Source of the DNA: an uncultured Eubacteriales bacterium
Lineage (GTDB): Bacteria > Bacillota > Clostridia > Christensenellales > Aristaeellaceae
NCBI GenBank assembly: GCA_902799045.1
Contig: CADBZH010000017.1
Coordinates: forward strand, 1 to 64,000
DNA: 64,000 nucleotides
Direction of reading: 5' to 3'
In this document: positions 8,419 to 16,166 of the stretch, in pieces
How positions within the stretch are numbered: position 1 is the first letter of the stretch
Layout of the letters: each line of letters begins with the position of its first letter
Notes under the pieces: generated by a model
Seen by the model: the letters and a program-made list of their open reading frames with translations, nothing else
What the model was told of the DNA's origin: nothing
The model's database searches: none
Translations under genes and position numbers: made by a program

Positions 8419-9111
8419 ATGAAGATTCACGGCCTGCAAAAGATGACCCTGCTGGATTTCCCCGGCCATGTGGCCTGCACGGTGTTCCTGGGCGGGTGCG
8501 ACTTCCGCTGCCCCTACTGCCACAATTTCGAGCTGGTGGACGGCAGCGCGCCCGCGATCCTGGAGGAGGGGGAGCTGTACGCCTTCCTGGAGAAGCGCCG
8601 CGGCCTGCTGGACGGCGTGGCCATCACCGGCGGCGAGCCCACGCTGCGGCCCGACCTGCCGGAGCTGATGCGGCACATCCGGGACATGGGCTACGCCGTG
8701 AAGCTGGACACCAACGGCGGCCACCCCGAGCGCCTCGCCGCGATCCTGGAGGCGGGCCTGGCCGACTACGTGTCGATGGACATCAAGAACAGCCCCGAAA
8801 AGTACGCCGCGACCTGCGGGCTGGAGGCGGTGGACCTCAACCCCATCCGCCAGAGCGTCCGGCTGCTGATGAACGGAGGCGCGGACTATGAGTTCCGCAC
8901 CACCGTGGTGGACGAGCTGCACGAGGCGGCGGATTTCGAGGCCATCGGCGCCTGGATCGCCGGGGCGAAGCGCTACTTCCTGCAGGCCTTCACCGACCGG
9001 GATTCCGTGCCCTTCGCCGGCCTGCACGCGCCCAGCGACGAAAAGCTGCGCCGGTACGCCGAGATCGCGCGGCGCTACGTGGGGGATACGCGGCTGCGGG
9101 GCGTGGAGTGA
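8419..9111 (+). CDS. nrdG: anaerobic NTP reductase-activating radical SAM protein
   Basis: The protein has 230 residues. It contains the radical-SAM cluster motif C27-x3-C31-x2-C34 (GGCDFRCPYCH), GVAITGGEP and a following TNG motif. This is the NrdG/pyruvate formate-lyase-activase group that cleaves S-adenosylmethionine to install the glycyl radical on NrdD. The N-terminus (LQKMTLLDFPGHVACTVFLGGC) is characteristic of clostridial NrdG-type activators. The ATG at 8419 follows AAAAAGGAG. The nrdD gene lies 740 bases downstream on the same strand, separated by repeats and its own regulated promoter. Confidence 0.85.
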   Translation: MKIHGLQKMTLLDFPGHVACTVFLGGCDFRCPYCHNFELVDGSAPAILEEGELYAFLEKRRGLLDGVAITGGEPTLRPDLPELMRHIRDMGYAVKLDTNGGHPERLAAILEAGLADYVSMDIKNSPEKYAATCGLEAVDLNPIRQSVRLLMNGGADYEFRTTVVDELHEAADFEAIGAWIAGAKRYFLQAFTDRDSVPFAGLHAPSDEKLRRYAEIARRYVGDTRLRGVE

Positions 9112-9113
9112 AG

Positions 9114-9353
9114 CCGCCTCCCCTTACACAGGGGAGGATTGACAACCCCTCCCGTGGTGCCGCGCTTTCCAAAAGCCTTCCCCGGGTGGGGAAGGTGGAT
9201 TCCGGCGAAATCGCTTGCGATTTTGCCGGAAGACGGATGAGGTCCTTCACCGATGGATCAGGCGCCTGTATTGCGACAGAGGCGCGTGGCGGAATGTGAG
9301 GGGACCTCATCCGACCTCGCTGCGCTCGGCCACCTTCCCCAAGGGGGAAGGCT
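9114..9353 (+). repeat. CCTCCCC/CCTTCCCC hairpin repeat block
   Basis: A mosaic of hairpins fills the gap: CCTCCCCTtacacAGGGGAGG, CCTTCCCCgggtGGGGAAGG, a CGGCGAAATCG palindrome, and CGGATGAGG...CCTCATCCG. The block at 61.09-61.31 kb shares long exact pieces, including a run around TTCCAAAAGCCTTCCCC. It carries no ORF of its own. It may act as a terminator for nrdG. Confidence 0.6.
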
Positions 9354-9355
9354 TA

Positions 9356-9485
9356 TACTAAATTCCATCTAATCCATGCACATCTGCGGGTGCCTTTTTT
9401 GCCCTGGCTGTGCTTCGCTTCGGTCAACGATGCGCTGCATCGCCTCCCTCCGCGCATTTGTACATGTTTTAGAAGGAATTTAGTA
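9356..9485. mobile_element. MITE-like element A, copy 1
   Basis: The element is 130 bp, bounded by inverted repeats TACTAAATTCC (9356-9366) and GGAATTTAGTA (9475-9485), and flanked by TTA on both sides (9353-9355 and 9486-9488). It has no coding capacity. It is identical to copy 2 at 43566-43675 over about 90 bp, except for a 20-bp extra segment near the right end (about 9451-9470). The features fit a non-autonomous transposable element; no matching transposase is in the window. Confidence 0.7.
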
Positions 9486-9512
9486 TTAAATTGTGGTTTG
9501 GACCCATTTCAG

Positions 9513-9528
9513 CCACAATATATTGTGT
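9513..9528. promoter_or_regulatory. distal NrdR-box-like palindrome
   Basis: CACAATATATTGTG (9514-9527) is a perfect palindrome. It matches the NrdR consensus acaCwAtATaTwGtgt at all but one position. It lies about 340 bases before nrdD, beyond the usual promoter-proximal pair. Confidence 0.55.
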
Positions 9529-9694
9529 TTTGACGCCTTTCCGTCGCATTTCTGCCTTCCAACCAAAATAACACAATTTTGTCGCAATTTGAAAAAAAAC
9601 GCGTGTCACAATTCTGTAATCCAACGGGCGCAAGGCGGCGGGCCGGAAAGCGCGCCCGGGCGCGCAAAGCGGCAAAGCAAACCGAAGTCGGAAA

Positions 9695-9742
9695 ACACAA
9701 TATATGACGTTTTTGATAAATCTCACATACAATATGTTGGTT
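9695..9742. promoter_or_regulatory. tandem NrdR boxes upstream of nrdD
   Basis: Box 1 (9695-9710) and box 2 (9727-9742) both resemble the NrdR consensus, with roughly 13 and 12 of 16 positions agreeing. They start exactly 32 bp apart, the three-helical-turn spacing typical of NrdR sites. They sit immediately upstream of the nrdD -35 element, so repression by dATP-loaded NrdR is expected. The nrdR gene itself is not in the window. Confidence 0.65.
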
Positions 9743-9751
9743 TGAACCCCC

Positions 9752-9780
9752 TTGACTTTCCCCATATTTTGTGGTACGTT
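9752..9780 (+). promoter_or_regulatory. nrdD promoter
   Basis: TTGACT (9752-9757) is followed after 17 bp by TACGTT (9775-9780). The -10 is weak. Box 2 of the NrdR pair ends 9 bases before the -35. Confidence 0.5.
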
Positions 9781-9851
9781 TATTCTGCTCCGTTTGGCGG
9801 AGGACGCCCGGACGCTGAAATGAACACCATTCCATCGAGGGGGATTTTTTT

Positions 9852-12356
9852 ATGTACGAAGTTTTGAAGCGGGACGGCAAGACGGTGGACTTCTCCATCG
9901 GAAAGATCAGCGCGGCCATCACCAAGGCCTTCGAGGCCACCGGCAAGCAGTATCACCCCAGCGTGATCGAGCTGCTGGCGCTGCACGTGACTTCCGATTT
10001 TGACAAGAAGATCCACGACGGCAAGATCGCCGTCGAGGACATTCAGGACAGCGTGGAAAAGGTGCTGTCCGAGTCCGGCTATGCCGATGTCGCCAAGGCC
10101 TATATCCTGTATCGCAAGCAGCGCGAAAAGGTGCGCAACATTAACTCCGCCCTGCTGAACTACAAGGACCTGGTGGACAACTACCTGCAGATCAACGACT
10201 GGCGCGTGAAGGAGAATTCCACGGTGTCCTACTCCGTGGGCGGCCTGATCCTGTCCAACAGCGGCGCCATCACGGCCAACTACTGGCTCAGCGAGGTCTA
10301 TGACGAGGAGATCGCCGAGGCGCATCGCTCCGCCGCCATCCACCTGCACGACCTGTCCATGCTCACCGGCTATTGCGCGGGCTGGAGCCTGAAGCAGCTG
10401 ATCCAGGAGGGCCTGGGCGGCGTGCCCGGCAAGATCACCAGCAGCCCCGCCGGCCACCTGTCCACCCTGTGCAACCAGATGGTCAACTTCCTGGGCATCA
10501 TGCAGAACGAGTGGGCCGGCGCCCAGGCGTTCAGCTCCTTTGACACCTACCTGGCCCCCTTCGTGCGCGTGGACAACCTGACCCAGAAGGAAGTCAAGCA
10601 GTGCGTGCAGAGCTTCATCTACGGCGTGAACACCCCCTCCCGCTGGGGCACCCAGGCGCCCTTCTCGAACGTCACGCTGGACTGGACCGTGCCGAACGAC
10701 CTGAAGAACCTGCCGGCCATCGTGGGCGGCAAGGAGATGGATTTCACCTACGGCGACTGCCAGAAGGAAATGGACATGGTGAACAAGGCGTTCATCGAGG
10801 TCATGATCGAGGGCGACGCCAACGGCCGCGGCTTCCAGTATCCGATCCCCACCTATTCCATCACCCGCGATTTCGACTGGAGCGAAACCGAGAACAACAA
10901 GCTGCTGTTTGAGATGACCGCGAAGTATGGCACGCCCTACTTCTCCAACTACATCAACAGCGACATGGAGCCCAGCGACGTGCGCAGCATGTGCTGCCGC
11001 CTGCGCCTGGACCTGCGCGAGCTGCGCAAGAAGTCCGGCGGCTTCTTCGGCAGCGGCGAATCCACCGGCTCCATCGGCGTGGTGACCATCAACCTGCCCC
11101 GCATCGCCTATCTGGCCAAGGACGAGGCCGACTTCTACAAGCGCCTGGACGACCTGATGGACATCGCGGCCCGCAGCCTGAACACCAAGCGCCGCGTCAT
11201 CACCCAGCTGATGGAGCGGGGCCTGTATCCCTACACCAAGCGCTATCTGGGCACCTTCAACAACCACTTCTCCACCATCGGCCTGATCGGCATGAACGAG
11301 GTGGGCCTGAACGCCCGGTGGCTGCGCGCCGACCTGACCCATCCCGAGACCCAGCGCTTCGCCCAGGACGTGCTGAACCACATGCGCGAGCGCCTGAGCG
11401 ACTATCAGGAGAAGTACGGCGACCTGTTCAACCTGGAGGCCACCCCGGCGGAGAGCACCACCTATCGCTTCGCCAAGCACGACAAGGCCCAGTATCCGGA
11501 CATCATCACCGCCAACATGAACGGCACGCCCTACTATACCAACTCCTCCCACCTGCCCGTGGGCTACACCGAGGACGTGTTCTCCGCCCTGGACATCCAG
11601 GACGACCTGCAGACCCTGTACACCTCCGGCACCGTGTTCCACGCCTTCCTGGGCGAGAAGCTGCCCGACTGGAAGGCCGCCGCGACCCTGGTGCGCAAGA
11701 TCGCCGAGAACTACAAGCTGCCCTACTACACCATGAGCCCCACCTACAGCGTGTGCAAGGACCATGGCTACCTGGTGGGCGAGCAGTTTACGTGCCCCCA
11801 CTGCGGCCAGAAGACCGAGGTCTACAGCCGCATCACCGGCTACTATCGCCCGGTGCAGAACTGGAACGACGGCAAGGCGCAGGAGTACAAGGATCGCAAG
11901 GTCTACAACATCGGTCACAGCCGCCTGACCCACGCCGGCCCGGTGACCACCATCACCAACGCCGAAGCCGCCATGGAGGCCGCCATGGAGCGCCCCTGCT
12001 GCGAGCCCGCCCAGCCGCTGATGAAGCCGGAGGCCGCCGCGGATGAAGCCAAGGTCGCCGTGCAGGCCGCCCACGCGGAGGAGCTCGCCGAAGCCCATGC
12101 CGCGTCTGCCGCAGACCTGACCGGGGAGGAGACCATCCTGTTCAAGTCCCCGACCTGCCCGAACTGCAAGGCCGCCATGGCCCTGCTGGATCGCGCCGGC
12201 GTCCACTACGCCACCGTCAACGCCGCCGACGCGCGGGACCTCACCGCCCAGTATGGCGTCAAGCAGGCCCCGACCCTGGTACTCCGCCACGGCGACAGCT
12301 TCGAGAAGTATCGCGGCGTCAGCGACATCAAGGGCTGGCTGATGGCCAGGCACTGA
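9852..12356 (+). CDS. nrdD: anaerobic ribonucleotide reductase fused to a redoxin domain
   Basis: The protein has 834 residues. An N-terminal ATP-cone (about 1-95) precedes the class III reductase barrel, with the active-site cysteine in MLTGYCAGWSL and the segment GFFGSGESTGSIGVVTINLPRIA. A zinc site follows (VCKDHGYL...FTCPHCG), and the glycyl-radical loop is SRITGYYRP with Gly663. Beyond a linker rich in Ala/Glu (about 700-755) there is an extra domain (about 760-834) with CPNC (Cys769-Cys772) and a cis-proline-like APTLVL. It resembles a glutaredoxin/thioredoxin. This suggests a redoxin-dependent rather than formate-dependent enzyme with its reductant built in. The start has GGGGG 8 bases upstream. 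Confidence 0.93.
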   Translation: MYEVLKRDGKTVDFSIGKISAAITKAFEATGKQYHPSVIELLALHVTSDFDKKIHDGKIAVEDIQDSVEKVLSESGYADVAKAYILYRKQREKVRNINSALLNYKDLVDNYLQINDWRVKENSTVSYSVGGLILSNSGAITANYWLSEVYDEEIAEAHRSAAIHLHDLSMLTGYCAGWSLKQLIQEGLGGVPGKITSSPAGHLSTLCNQMVNFLGIMQNEWAGAQAFSSFDTYLAPFVRVDNLTQKEVKQCVQSFIYGVNTPSRWGTQAPFSNVTLDWTVPNDLKNLPAIVGGKEMDFTYGDCQKEMDMVNKAFIEVMIEGDANGRGFQYPIPTYSITRDFDWSETENNKLLFEMTAKYGTPYFSNYINSDMEPSDVRSMCCRLRLDLRELRKKSGGFFGSGESTGSIGVVTINLPRIAYLAKDEADFYKRLDDLMDIAARSLNTKRRVITQLMERGLYPYTKRYLGTFNNHFSTIGLIGMNEVGLNARWLRADLTHPETQRFAQDVLNHMRERLSDYQEKYGDLFNLEATPAESTTYRFAKHDKAQYPDIITANMNGTPYYTNSSHLPVGYTEDVFSALDIQDDLQTLYTSGTVFHAFLGEKLPDWKAAATLVRKIAENYKLPYYTMSPTYSVCKDHGYLVGEQFTCPHCGQKTEVYSRITGYYRPVQNWNDGKAQEYKDRKVYNIGHSRLTHAGPVTTITNAEAAMEAAMERPCCEPAQPLMKPEAAADEAKVAVQAAHAEELAEAHAASAADLTGEETILFKSPTCPNCKAAMALLDRAGVHYATVNAADARDLTAQYGVKQAPTLVLRHGDSFEKYRGVSDIKGWLMARH

Positions 12357-12383
12357 GAATCGTGATCATTGGATCGTGAAAGG

Positions 12384-12411
12384 ATAGGGGCGGCCCCATC
12401 GCCGCCCCTAT
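12384..12411 (+). terminator. hairpin between nrdD and trxB
   Basis: ATAGGGGCGGC (12384-12394) pairs with GCCGCCCCTAT (12401-12411). No T-run follows, so read-through into the reductase gene 23 bases later is likely. It probably attenuates expression. Confidence 0.5.
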
Positions 12412-12433
12412 GTGTATGAATCGAGGCAAGCGT

Positions 12434-13354
12434 ATGTATGATATCATCGTGGTCGGGGGCGGCCCCGCAGGCATGACGGCGGCGCTGTACGCGCTGCGCA
12501 ACGGAAAGCACGCGCTGGTGATCGAGAAGGCTGGCTTCGGCGGGCAGATCACCCATTCCCCGAAGGTGGAGAACTATCCCGGCACGCTGCAGATGAGCGG
12601 CAATGAATTCGCGGACCGGATGCTGGACCAGATCCTGGCCCAGGGCGCCCAGATCGAGATCGAGCGCGTCGTGGCCGTGGAGGACCGGGGCGATTTCAAG
12701 GTCGTCACCACCGAGGAGGGCGGCGCCTATGAGGGCAGGGCCGTGGTGATCGCCACCGGCGTGAAGCACCGCATGCTGGGCCTGCCGGGCGAGAACGAGC
12801 TGGTGGGGGAGGGCATCTCCTTCTGCGCGGTGTGCGACGGCGACTTCTACAGCGGCCAGACGGTCTGCGTGGCGGGCGGCGGCAATTCCGCGCTGCAGGA
12901 GGCGATACTGCTGTCCGAGAAGTGCAGGGAAGTGATCATCCTCCAGGACCTGCCGAAGTTGACCGGCGAGCGCAAGCTGCAGGACGTGCTGGCGGCGCGG
13001 GCGAACGTGCGGGCGATTTGCGATACGAAGATCGACGCCCTCGTCACCGAAGACGGTGCGCTGAAGGGCGTGGCCATCTCCGGAAGGAGCACCGGCGAGA
13101 AGCAGACGGTCGCCTGCGACGGCCTGTTCGTTGCCATCGGCCTGATCCCCGAGAACGAGCCGTTCAAGGCGCTGGCGGCGCTGAACGACTGGGGCTACTT
13201 CGATTCTGACGAGCGCTGCCTGACGCGGACCCCCGGCGTGTTCGTGGCGGGGGACTGCCGGAGCAAGGGCGTGCGCCAGCTGACCACCGCCGTGGCCGAC
13301 GGCGCCACCGCGGCTCTGGCGGCGTGCCGGTATATCGACTATGAACTGGGCTGA
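12434..13354 (+). CDS. trxB: thioredoxin reductase-like flavoprotein
   Basis: The protein has 306 residues. It contains an N-terminal FAD site (IIVVGGGPAGMTAALYA), the redox-active CAVCDG and a C-terminal FAD motif TPGVFVAGDCRSKGVRQ, as in low-molecular-weight thioredoxin reductases. The second nucleotide site keeps GGGNSALQEA, but the usual NADPH phosphate-binding HRR is replaced by a stretch reading ILQDLPKLTGE. The electron donor could therefore differ (ferredoxin- or flavin-dependent relatives are known in Clostridia). The start at 12434 follows GAGG; an upstream in-frame ATG lacks a site. Its position after nrdD suggests it reduces the fused redoxin domain. Confidence 0.85.
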   Translation: MYDIIVVGGGPAGMTAALYALRNGKHALVIEKAGFGGQITHSPKVENYPGTLQMSGNEFADRMLDQILAQGAQIEIERVVAVEDRGDFKVVTTEEGGAYEGRAVVIATGVKHRMLGLPGENELVGEGISFCAVCDGDFYSGQTVCVAGGGNSALQEAILLSEKCREVIILQDLPKLTGERKLQDVLAARANVRAICDTKIDALVTEDGALKGVAISGRSTGEKQTVACDGLFVAIGLIPENEPFKALAALNDWGYFDSDERCLTRTPGVFVAGDCRSKGVRQLTTAVADGATAALAACRYIDYELG

Positions 13355-13470
13355 GGAACAGGGAACAGGGATTGGGAATGGTGGCTGCCGCAGCGACTGT
13401 TACTGTGTTCCAATAGAAATGGCGGCAGCGGCGTTTTCTAATCCCTGATCCCTCGTTCCTAATCCCTCTC
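13354..13470. repeat. heptad-arm palindrome (F1)
   Basis: The left arm is AGGAACA GGGAACA GGGATTG. The right arm is TAATCCC TGATCCC TCGTTCC TAATCCC. The core contains GTGGCTGCCGC and GCGGCAGCGGC. The arms are 7-base units with variable bases yet broadly complementary. No ORF is present. Confidence 0.6.
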
Positions 13471-13504
13471 TTCGTCGTTCCACGATATAGAAAGGAGCGT
13501 CAGC

Positions 13505-14521
13505 ATGAAGAACGTCACCATGCGCGACATTGGCGCGGCGCTGGGCGTCAGCACCGTCACGATCTCCAAGGCGTTGAGCGGCAAGGAGGGCGTCAGCGAC
13601 GCGGTGCGCGAGAAGATCATCGAGACCGCGCGGCAGATGGGCTATCGCTACAGCGCGCCCCAGGCCGACGATACCGGCCGCATCATCGGCATACTGATCG
13701 CCGACCGCTTTTTCAGCGCGCCGAGCTTCTATTTTTCGCTGTACCGGGCGCTTTTGAAGGAGCTGGCGGAGGCCGGCATGCTGGGCGTGCTGGAGATCGT
13801 GTCCGACCAGGACGAGCAGGGCCTGGTGATGCCGGCGGCGGTGACGATCCAGCGGGCGTCCGGCTTCGTGCTGCTGGGCCAGTTCGCGGTGGACTATGTG
13901 GCCGCGATCCTGGAGACGAACCTGCCGGCGGTGCTGCTGGACTTCACCTGCGACGGCCCGGACGTGGACGCCGTGACCAGCGACGGCCAGAGCGGCGCCT
14001 ACCAGCTGACGCGCTATCTGATCGAGCACGGCCACCGGAAGATCGGCTTCGTGGGCAGCGTGGAGGGCACCACCAGCATCATGGACCGCTACAGCGGCTA
14101 CCTGCGCGCGATGATGCAGTTCGCCCTGCCGGTGCGGGAGGACTGGGTGATCCCCGACCGGGACGCCGAGGGCCACTACGACGGAAACTTTCCGTTTCCC
14201 GAGGAGCTGCCCACCGCCTTCGTCTGCAACAACGACATGCTGGCCTGCTCGGTGGCCGAGGCGCTGGAGAAGCGCGGCCATCGGGTGCCGGAGGACATCT
14301 CGCTGGTGGGGTTTGACGACTTCGTCTACGGCAAGCACGCCCGCCCCCTCACTACCTACGCCGTGGACCAGCAGCGCATGGCCCAGGTGACCGTGCGCCG
14401 CCTGCGCTCCCGCGTCCGCGAGGGCATGGAGGGCCCGCTGCGCACGTCCGTGGGCGGCTGGTTCGTCGAGCGGGATTCCGTGATGGATCTGAACACCGGC
14501 CGGCGACTGGGTAAAAAATAA
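13505..14521 (+). CDS. LacI-family sugar repressor
   Basis: The protein has 338 residues. An N-terminal helix-turn-helix (VTMRDIGAALGVSTVTISKALSG) and hinge (about 1-60) precede a periplasmic-binding-protein-like sensor (about 65-330). The C-terminal domain has the usual VPEDISLVGFDD segment and the FVCNNDML dimer and ligand strands. The ribosome site is AAAGGAG. It ends in a strong terminator and is followed by the ABC importer genes, which it most likely controls through operators near 14592-14686. The ligand is probably a manno-oligosaccharide or a related disaccharide, inferred from the GH130 gene. Confidence 0.88.
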   Translation: MKNVTMRDIGAALGVSTVTISKALSGKEGVSDAVREKIIETARQMGYRYSAPQADDTGRIIGILIADRFFSAPSFYFSLYRALLKELAEAGMLGVLEIVSDQDEQGLVMPAAVTIQRASGFVLLGQFAVDYVAAILETNLPAVLLDFTCDGPDVDAVTSDGQSGAYQLTRYLIEHGHRKIGFVGSVEGTTSIMDRYSGYLRAMMQFALPVREDWVIPDRDAEGHYDGNFPFPEELPTAFVCNNDMLACSVAEALEKRGHRVPEDISLVGFDDFVYGKHARPLTTYAVDQQRMAQVTVRRLRSRVREGMEGPLRTSVGGWFVERDSVMDLNTGRRLGKK

Positions 14522-14529
14522 GCGGATTG

Positions 14530-14558
14530 GCCTTCCCCGGCGGGGGAAGGCTTTTTTT
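14530..14558 (+). terminator. intrinsic terminator of the LacI gene
   Basis: GCCTTCCCC (14530-14538) pairs with GGGGAAGGC (14543-14551), and seven Ts follow. This is a classic intrinsic terminator. Confidence 0.85.
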
Positions 14559-14591
14559 GTCCCTGTTCGTGTGTTAAATTTTCGATTTTTA

Positions 14592-14613
14592 GTAACTTTA
14601 TTAATTAAGTTAC
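14592..14613. promoter_or_regulatory. inverted repeat upstream of ABC promoter
   Basis: GTAACTT (14592-14598) and AAGTTAC (14607-14613) flank TATTAATT. It lies just before the -35 at 14625. It is a candidate site for the adjacent LacI regulator or for an activator. Confidence 0.45.
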
Positions 14614-14624
14614 GCTCTAGCCTA

Positions 14625-14653
14625 TTGACGAAACACAGCGGTAATGTTATAAT
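14625..14653 (+). promoter_or_regulatory. strong promoter of the sugar ABC operon
   Basis: TTGACG (14625-14630) and a consensus TATAAT (14648-14653) are separated by 17 bp. The expected start of transcription is near 14660, inside the overlapping inverted repeats at 14654-14686. Confidence 0.8.
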
Positions 14654-14686
14654 TTGTTCGACGGACAATGAAGCGTGAATCATTGT
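14654..14686. promoter_or_regulatory. overlapping operator-like palindromes at +1
   Basis: TTGTTCG-A-CGGACAA (14654-14668) is a near-perfect palindrome across the expected start site. ACAATGA (14665-14671) and TCATTGT (14680-14686) form a second inverted repeat. The position suits repression by the LacI protein encoded next door. Confidence 0.45.
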
Positions 14687-14714
14687 TCAAATCTGACAAA
14701 CGGAGGAAATTACC

Positions 14715-16061
14715 ATGAAGAAGCTGCTGGCTCTGGCGCTGTGCGCCCTGCTCGCAATCAGCTGCCTTGCCTTCGCGACCGCGGAGGAAGCGCTGCCCAC
14801 CTTCGACCAGATCGTTCTGGGTGAGAACACCGACCTGGCCGCTGACATCCACTTCGTCTATCACCGCACCGACCTGGCCGGTGACGACGGCAAGCTGGCC
14901 GGCTATGTGAAGCAGTTCCAGGAGATCTATCCCAACATCAACATCGAGTATGAGCTGATCACCGACTTCGCCGAGAACGCCCTGCTGCGCATCGGCAACG
15001 ACGACTGGACCATCATGGGCATCCCCACCGTGGACAAGGACGAGCTGCCCAACTACTTCATCCCGCTGGGCGACCTGGCGACCCTGGATGGCCTGTACAA
15101 CTTCATGAGCAGCTGGTCCTATGACGGCACCTGCTACGGCATCCCCTCCACCGCCGCGGCCCAGGGCGTGCTGTACAACAAGCGCATCTTCCAGGAAGCC
15201 GGCGTGACCGAGCTGCCCAAGACCCCCGATGAGTTCATCGCGGCCCTGCAGGCTGTGAAGGACAACACCGACGCCATCCCGCTGTACACCAACTACGCCG
15301 CGGGCTGGACCATGGGCGCTTGGGACGCCTACATCGGCGTGGCCGCCACCGGCAAGGCCGAGTACATGAACCAGGAGTTCCTGCATACCAAGGATCCCTT
15401 CACCATCAACGAGGACGGCACCGGCCCCGCCGCCGTGTACAAGATCCTGTATGACGCGGTTGCCAATGGCCTCATCGAAGAGGACTACTCCACCACCGAC
15501 TGGGAAGGCTGCAAGCCCATGCTGAACAACGGCGAGATCGCCACCATGGTTCTGGGCAGCTGGGCCTTCACCCAGATGCGCGACGCCGAGGGCGGCGAGC
15601 ATCCCGAGGATGTCGGCTACATGGCGTTCCCGATCACCATCGACGGCAAGCAGTATGCGCCCGCCGGCGGCGACTACAACTTCGGCATCAACGTGCAGGC
15701 GACCGACGAGCAGAAGCTGGCCTCCCTGTACTATCTGAAGTGGCTGACCGAGGAGAGCGGCTTCTCCTACAGCGAGGGCGGCCTGCCGATCGACAAGAAG
15801 GGCGAATACCCGGATCTGTACGCGGCCTTCGAGGGCATCGACATGGTGGCGGACGCCGACGCCCTGCCCGGCGAGGAGACCCTGCTGAGCGAGCTGAACA
15901 GCGAATCCGAGCTGAACTTCAACGCCGGCGGCAACACCAAGGTGCAGGCCATCGTTGAGCACGCCTTCAACGGCGACGAGAGCTTCGAGGACATCATGGC
16001 CGAGTGGAACCAGGCCTGGTCCGATGCCCAGGAGAGCCTGGGCGTGGAGGTCAACGAATAA
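14715..16061 (+). CDS. ABC sugar-binding protein
   Basis: The protein has 448 residues. A signal peptide (MKKLLALALCALLAISC) precedes a family 1-type extracellular solute-binding fold. The Cys at 17 could serve as a lipobox residue (AISC), otherwise cleavage after ATA is likely. The start follows GGAGG. Two permease genes follow in the same operon, and GH130 is downstream, so the ligand is most likely a manno-oligosaccharide or similar short glycan. The ATPase subunit is not encoded in this cluster. Confidence 0.88.
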   Translation: MKKLLALALCALLAISCLAFATAEEALPTFDQIVLGENTDLAADIHFVYHRTDLAGDDGKLAGYVKQFQEIYPNINIEYELITDFAENALLRIGNDDWTIMGIPTVDKDELPNYFIPLGDLATLDGLYNFMSSWSYDGTCYGIPSTAAAQGVLYNKRIFQEAGVTELPKTPDEFIAALQAVKDNTDAIPLYTNYAAGWTMGAWDAYIGVAATGKAEYMNQEFLHTKDPFTINEDGTGPAAVYKILYDAVANGLIEEDYSTTDWEGCKPMLNNGEIATMVLGSWAFTQMRDAEGGEHPEDVGYMAFPITIDGKQYAPAGGDYNFGINVQATDEQKLASLYYLKWLTEESGFSYSEGGLPIDKKGEYPDLYAAFEGIDMVADADALPGEETLLSELNSESELNFNAGGNTKVQAIVEHAFNGDESFEDIMAEWNQAWSDAQESLGVEVNE

Positions 16062-16166
16062 GCCCCCACTGACATCGGGTTGACCGGAAGATGGGGCGGA
16101 GTCACGAGCGAGTCTCATGGCTCCGCCCCTTCAAGTCTCACAGTTATCACAAGGAGGTGCATCCTC

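Noticed and set aside
9493-9867. Short open frames in the nrdG-nrdD gap
   Set aside because: They overlap the NrdR boxes and promoter, have no ribosome site and show AT-rich composition unlike the surrounding genes.
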